DNA from: Diphasiastrum complanatum
Lineage: Eukaryota > Streptophyta > Lycopodiopsida > Lycopodiales > Lycopodiaceae
Reading direction: 5' to 3'
Length of the DNA stretch: 64,000 bases
NCBI GenBank assembly: GCA_029204225.1
Contig: CM055104.1
Coordinates: 45,579,835 to 45,643,834, forward strand
Shown here one piece after another: positions 59,972 through 64,000 of this stretch; the stretch's first letter is position 1; the number at the start of each line of letters is the position of its first letter. Below the pieces are notes generated by a model. The model was given only the letters and a program-made list of their open reading frames with translations. It did not search any database and had not been told where the DNA came from. The position numbers were made by a program, and so were the translations under genes.

Positions 59972-62900
59972 CTAACTTGGCAAATCTAGTGTACATCTAT
60001 CTACAATTCCAAGAGCATATCTTAACTTAAAAAATGGATCTTTGGACAATGGTTTGGTTAAGATATCAGCTATGCATTCGGATGATGGTACATGATGTAG
60101 TTGCACTTCCTTGGATTGTACCTTCTCCCTCACAAAGTGGTGAGCTATCTCAATATGCTTTGTTCTAGCATGGAAGATAGGATTTGAAGCAATTTGTTGA
60201 GAAGCTTGATTGTCACAAAATATGTAAGGGATCTCCTCGGCCTCTAGCACATGTAGTTCCATCAAGAGTCTTTTTAGCCATAAGAGCTCTTTGGTTGTTG
60301 AAGTCAATGCCTTGTACTCGGCTTCACAAGAAGATAGTGAGATTGTATCTTGCTTTTTGGAAAGCCAAGATATCACTCCTCCACAAAGAAATGTTGCAAA
60401 TGCACTAATGGACTTCCTATCCATCTTGTCACCTGCAAAATCTGAATCCGAGTAGGCTCTCAAGTGCAAGTTAGATCCTTCATAAAGTATACCAAAAAAT
60501 CTAGTACTAGAAACATATCTAAGTACTCTCTTGGCACTTTTCCAATGATGAATTAAAGGAGCTTGCATACTTTGACTCAACTTGCTTACACAAAAACTTA
60601 AGTCAGGTCTAGTGATGGTTAAATAGATTAGAGAGCCTATAAGCTTCCTAAAGAGAGTGATGTCCTCAAAGGATGCTTCATCACCTTCATTAGTTGCTTT
60701 CACAACATGCTCCATAGGGGTGTCAATCCCCTTACAATCTTTCATACCAAATCTTTCAAGAATGGAAGTAGCATACTTAGATTGACTTATGAAAGTACAA
60801 TTGCTACTTCTAGACACTTCTATCCCAAGTATAAACTTTAGGAAGCCTAGATCTACCATCTTGAACTCACTAGATAAGTCAACTTTTACTTTGCCTATGC
60901 CATCATCATCATTTCCTGTCATAATGATGTCATCAACATAAAGAACCAAAATGATGATCTTTCCTTCATTACATTTGAAATATAAAGAAGGTTCATAAGC
61001 ACTTAGTACAAAGCCAAGGGAATAGAGAAAATCATGCAACCTAGAGTACCAAGCTCTAGGTGCTTGCTTCAAGCCATATAGGCTCTTCCTTAAGTAGCAC
61101 ACCTTTTGCTCCTCACCAATCTTGATGAAGCCCTCGGGTTGCATCATGTAGATTTCCTCTTCTAAGAAGCCATTCAAGAAGGCATTTGTCACATCCATTT
61201 GGTAGAGATCCCATTTGAACAAAGTAGCAATGCAAATGATTAATCTAATAGTTACAAGCTTAGCTACAGGTGCAAATGTTTCTTCATAATCCAATCCTTT
61301 TATTTGAAGAAATCCCTTAGCAACAAGCCTAGCTTTGTATTTACTAATAGATCCATCTTGATTGTACTTAATTCTATAAATCCACTTACATGCAAGTGGT
61401 TTCTTTCCTCTTGGAAGATTTACAAGATTCCAAGTATGATTTTCTTCTAATGCATCATACTCTACTTGCATTGCATCTCTCCAAACTTTAGATTTACATG
61501 CTTCTTCAAAAGATGATGGTTCTTCAATCAATGTAGCTAAAAAAGAGTAAGAGGTAGAAGATGTAGAGCCTTCCTTTTGCTTTCCCTTGTCCACATAGGT
61601 AAGCCTTGAGGGCTCGGCCTTGCTCCTTGATGATCTTCTTGGCCCCTTTTGACTTGGATCCAAATCTCCATCCTCGGGTTTGTCATGATCCTCCTCGGGT
61701 TTGTCAAGATCCTCCTCGGATTTGTCAAGATCTTCAATGCACAATGGGTTAGATCCATTTGACAAGCTCTTAGCAAATTGTGACTCATCAAAAAGTACAT
61801 CCTTGCTTACCTTTACTTTCTTGGATGTAGGATCATATATCCTATATCCCTTGCTATTTTCTCCATAGCCAACAAAGATTCCTTTGAAGGAGGTAGCATC
61901 TTCTTTCCTTCTAGTCTCCAAAGGAATGTGTACATAACAAGTACATCCAAAGATCTTAAAATATTTTACATTGGGTTTCTTATCAAACAAGGCTTGATAA
62001 GGTGAGATCCCATCTATAGCACTACTAGGAAGTCTATTACACAAATAATTAGCACATGTTATGGCTTCTCCCCAAAATGAGATGGGAAGTGATGCATCAA
62101 GCCTCAAGGACTTTGCACACTCACATAGACTCCTATTTTTCCTCTCGGCCACCCCATTTTGTTGAGGGGTGTAGGAACAAGTGTATTGTAACTTAATACC
62201 ATTGATCTCACAAAAGTCTTTCATTTTATTGGAGGTGTACTCTCCTCCATTATCACATCTTAGTGCTTTGATAGAAGTACTAAGTTGTTTCTCTACTAGA
62301 GACTTGAACTTAATGAAAGCTTCATAAACAAGATTTTTCTTTGATAGTAACTCAATCCATGTGAATCTAGTACAATCATCTATAAAAGTTACATACATCA
62401 AGGCACCTCCATTACTTGCATGTGAAAAACTATGTACATCAGAATGTATGAGATCCAAGGGAGAGAGAGATCTTGATGAAGATTTCTTGTAAGAAGATTT
62501 GTGTGACTTTGCAAGGCCACATGCCTCACACATTTTTCCACACTTCTTGAAAGCTCTTGGTAGGCCGAGAGCTAGTTCCTTGCTTGCCATTGACTCCATA
62601 GATTGAAGATTAGGATGGCCTAATCTCTTATGCCAAAGCTCCACTTGAGTTAGCTCCTCCCTAGCCAAGTTCACACTTTCACTTGCAACATTAGCATCCA
62701 ACTTGAAAAGTCTACCTTGCTTAATGCCACTAGCTATGCACTTATCATTTTTCAAGATGGAACAAACTCCATTCTTGAAATGTACATCTAGTCCATTGTC
62801 CATTAATTGTCCTACACTAAGCAAGTTTCTTGAAATGGTAGGAACATACAAAACATTATCTAGATCTATCCTTTTAGATGTGCCTAAACAAAGAGGTATA

Positions 62901-63952
62901 GATCCTATGCCATCTATCTTGCATGCTTGATCACTAGCAGTGTATATTGACTTCTTAGAGTCATTACAAGATAGAAGAGTAGAAAAATAATGCTTGTTAA
63001 AGGACATGTGGGAACTAGCCCCACTATCTATCCACCATGTGTCTTGACTTGAAGTTGGTGTAGATGCAACCATTAAGGATGTGTTGAATCCATCCTCATA
63101 TTCTTCCTCTTGAGCAATGTTCCCTTGATCTCCTTTGGCTTGTTGATTCTTCTTCAAGTAGCATTCTGAGGCAAAGTGTCCTTTCTTTCCACAAAAGAAA
63201 CACTTTAGTTTTGCCTTGTTCTTCACTTTGCCTTTGGAGGTAGATCCTCCATTCTTCATCTCGGCCTCCTTGCCTTGATTTTTCTTGAATGGATTTTGCT
63301 TTTTCTTGCCTTTAGATGTAAAGTTAGCTTTCTCCTCTCCTCCATTAAGTGACATGCTATCCATTCTTGTCTTGAGGTGTAGAAGCCTACTCTCCTCGGC
63401 CACAAGAACATTGTGCAACTTTTCAATGGATGGAAGAGAGTCTTGAATGGCAAATGATTGGACTAAGTTGGTAAACTCATCACTTAGACCATTCAAAATG
63501 ATTTGTACTAGTTCTTGATCTTGGATCTTCTCTCCTATTGCACTTAACTCCTTGTTAAGAGATTTGATCCTAAGAACATACTCTTGTCCACTCTCTCCAC
63601 TTCCTTTCATGCTTTGGAAAACTTGATTTCTTAGCATGAGGATTCTTGAAGTATTGTTGGATTCATAAATGCTCTTTAATGAATCCCAAGCCTCTTTGGA
63701 TGAGGTACAAGAAGACACCTCTTTCAAGAGGTCATTGCATACATTTAACTTTATGCAATGTAGAGCTAATCTTGCTCTCTTCTTGTATTTGGCTTGTTCT
63801 TGGGGAGTTTGAGGCTCTTCCTCTACTCCTTGAACTATGTCATATAGATCATGGATCACTAGGAGTGATTCCATTCTCACTTTCCAAATGGAATAATTTG
63901 TGGAAGTGAGTCTCTCACTTGATTCCATCAAATATCCACCCATGGATGACAT
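59972..63952 (-). CDS. Intact Ty1/Copia gag-pol polyprotein, 1326 residues
   Basis: One uninterrupted frame encodes all Copia domains in order. Gag fills about 1-250, followed by a CCHC knuckle at 251-264 (CFFCGKKGHFASEC). Protease has its active Asp at D309 (WWIDSGASSHM). Integrase has the HHCC zinc site with C475 and C478 and the DDE triad D505, D567, E603. An acidic linker with three DLDKSEED-type repeats lies at about 741-764. RT starts at about 842 and has YVDD at 1005-1008. RNase H has D1167, E1208 and D1245. No stops or frameshifts occur and every catalytic residue I checked is present, so this is a young, possibly autonomous element. It replicates through an RNA intermediate in virus-like particles in the cytoplasm. 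The start Met is the first in frame, 48 bases from the window edge; the leader and 5' LTR are outside. Confidence 0.95.
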   Translation of the reverse strand: MSSMGGYLMESSERLTSTNYSIWKVRMESLLVIHDLYDIVQGVEEEPQTPQEQAKYKKRARLALHCIKLNVCNDLLKEVSSCTSSKEAWDSLKSIYESNNTSRILMLRNQVFQSMKGSGESGQEYVLRIKSLNKELSAIGEKIQDQELVQIILNGLSDEFTNLVQSFAIQDSLPSIEKLHNVLVAEESRLLHLKTRMDSMSLNGGEEKANFTSKGKKKQNPFKKNQGKEAEMKNGGSTSKGKVKNKAKLKCFFCGKKGHFASECYLKKNQQAKGDQGNIAQEEEYEDGFNTSLMVASTPTSSQDTWWIDSGASSHMSFNKHYFSTLLSCNDSKKSIYTASDQACKIDGIGSIPLCLGTSKRIDLDNVLYVPTISRNLLSVGQLMDNGLDVHFKNGVCSILKNDKCIASGIKQGRLFKLDANVASESVNLAREELTQVELWHKRLGHPNLQSMESMASKELALGLPRAFKKCGKMCEACGLAKSHKSSYKKSSSRSLSPLDLIHSDVHSFSHASNGGALMYVTFIDDCTRFTWIELLSKKNLVYEAFIKFKSLVEKQLSTSIKALRCDNGGEYTSNKMKDFCEINGIKLQYTCSYTPQQNGVAERKNRSLCECAKSLRLDASLPISFWGEAITCANYLCNRLPSSAIDGISPYQALFDKKPNVKYFKIFGCTCYVHIPLETRRKEDATSFKGIFVGYGENSKGYRIYDPTSKKVKVSKDVLFDESQFAKSLSNGSNPLCIEDLDKSEEDLDKPEEDHDKPEDGDLDPSQKGPRRSSRSKAEPSRLTYVDKGKQKEGSTSSTSYSFLATLIEEPSSFEEACKSKVWRDAMQVEYDALEENHTWNLVNLPRGKKPLACKWIYRIKYNQDGSISKYKARLVAKGFLQIKGLDYEETFAPVAKLVTIRLIICIATLFKWDLYQMDVTNAFLNGFLEEEIYMMQPEGFIKIGEEQKVCYLRKSLYGLKQAPRAWYSRLHDFLYSLGFVLSAYEPSLYFKCNEGKIIILVLYVDDIIMTGNDDDGIGKVKVDLSSEFKMVDLGFLKFILGIEVSRSSNCTFISQSKYATSILERFGMKDCKGIDTPMEHVVKATNEGDEASFEDITLFRKLIGSLIYLTITRPDLSFCVSKLSQSMQAPLIHHWKSAKRVLRYVSSTRFFGILYEGSNLHLRAYSDSDFAGDKMDRKSISAFATFLCGGVISWLSKKQDTISLSSCEAEYKALTSTTKELLWLKRLLMELHVLEAEEIPYIFCDNQASQQIASNPIFHARTKHIEIAHHFVREKVQSKEVQLHHVPSSECIADILTKPLSKDPFFKLRYALGIVDRCTLDLPS

Positions 63953-64000
63953 TTTAGAATGAATGCTCTTTTAAAAATCACAAAGATTTTTGAATTTTAA

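Overview
This window is nuclear DNA from a land plant with a large, retrotransposon-rich genome. The evidence is two intron-containing genes, plant-type Ty1/Copia and Ty3/Gypsy elements primed by initiator tRNA-Met, long GA, TC and CA microsatellites, and a telo-box in one leader. I cannot fix the clade from the sequence (fern, lycophyte, gymnosperm or large-genome angiosperm are all possible). There are no bacterial operons and no CRISPR array.

Two host genes can be assembled across introns. (1) Minus strand, 13965 down to 5801: four exons join in frame into a 669-residue zinc-rich protein. Its C-terminal third matches the RING plus tandem-cysteine module of the animal MYCBP2/Highwire (RCR-type) ubiquitin ligases, and its N-terminal part carries RBR/IBR-like zinc motifs. 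Its first intron (5.9 kb) holds a decayed Gypsy element, a hAT-like MITE with an 8-bp target duplication, and three tandem 337-bp copies. (2) Plus strand, 41512 to 51914: two exons join in frame into an 804-residue Pus1/TruA-type tRNA pseudouridine synthase. They are separated by an 8.0-kb intron that contains a solo Copia-type LTR with a perfect 5-bp target duplication and an antisense Gypsy element. Several upstream ORFs precede its start codon.

The rest is mobile-element sequence and unassigned DNA. From left to right: a decayed Copia 3' half with an LTR carrying tandem repeats (1-2690); a tiny Copia reverse transcriptase (RT) remnant (about 3.4 kb); host gene 1 (5.8-14 kb); an LTR with primer-binding site (16.4-16.9 kb) beside a decayed Copia (17.7-20.6 kb); a Gypsy integrase tail with 3' LTR (21.1-21.9 kb); a gag fragment (22-23.3 kb); a Copia with 3' LTR (25.8-28.3 kb); a microsatellite cluster (29.2-31.1 kb); a Gypsy gag-RT half (31.9-35.7 kb); Copia remnants and a tRNA-derived SINE-like unit (37.2-40.7 kb); host gene 2 (40.9-51.9 kb); a Copia integrase remnant (54.4-55.2 kb); an LTR with a deleted Copia (57-59.1 kb); and finally an apparently intact Copia with one open 1326-residue polyprotein (63952 down to 59972), whose 5' LTR lies beyond the window.

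Gene 1 acts in ubiquitin transfer and gene 2 in tRNA modification; nothing suggests they work together. All calls come from reading the sequence. Family assignments rest on recognised motifs and have not been database-tested.
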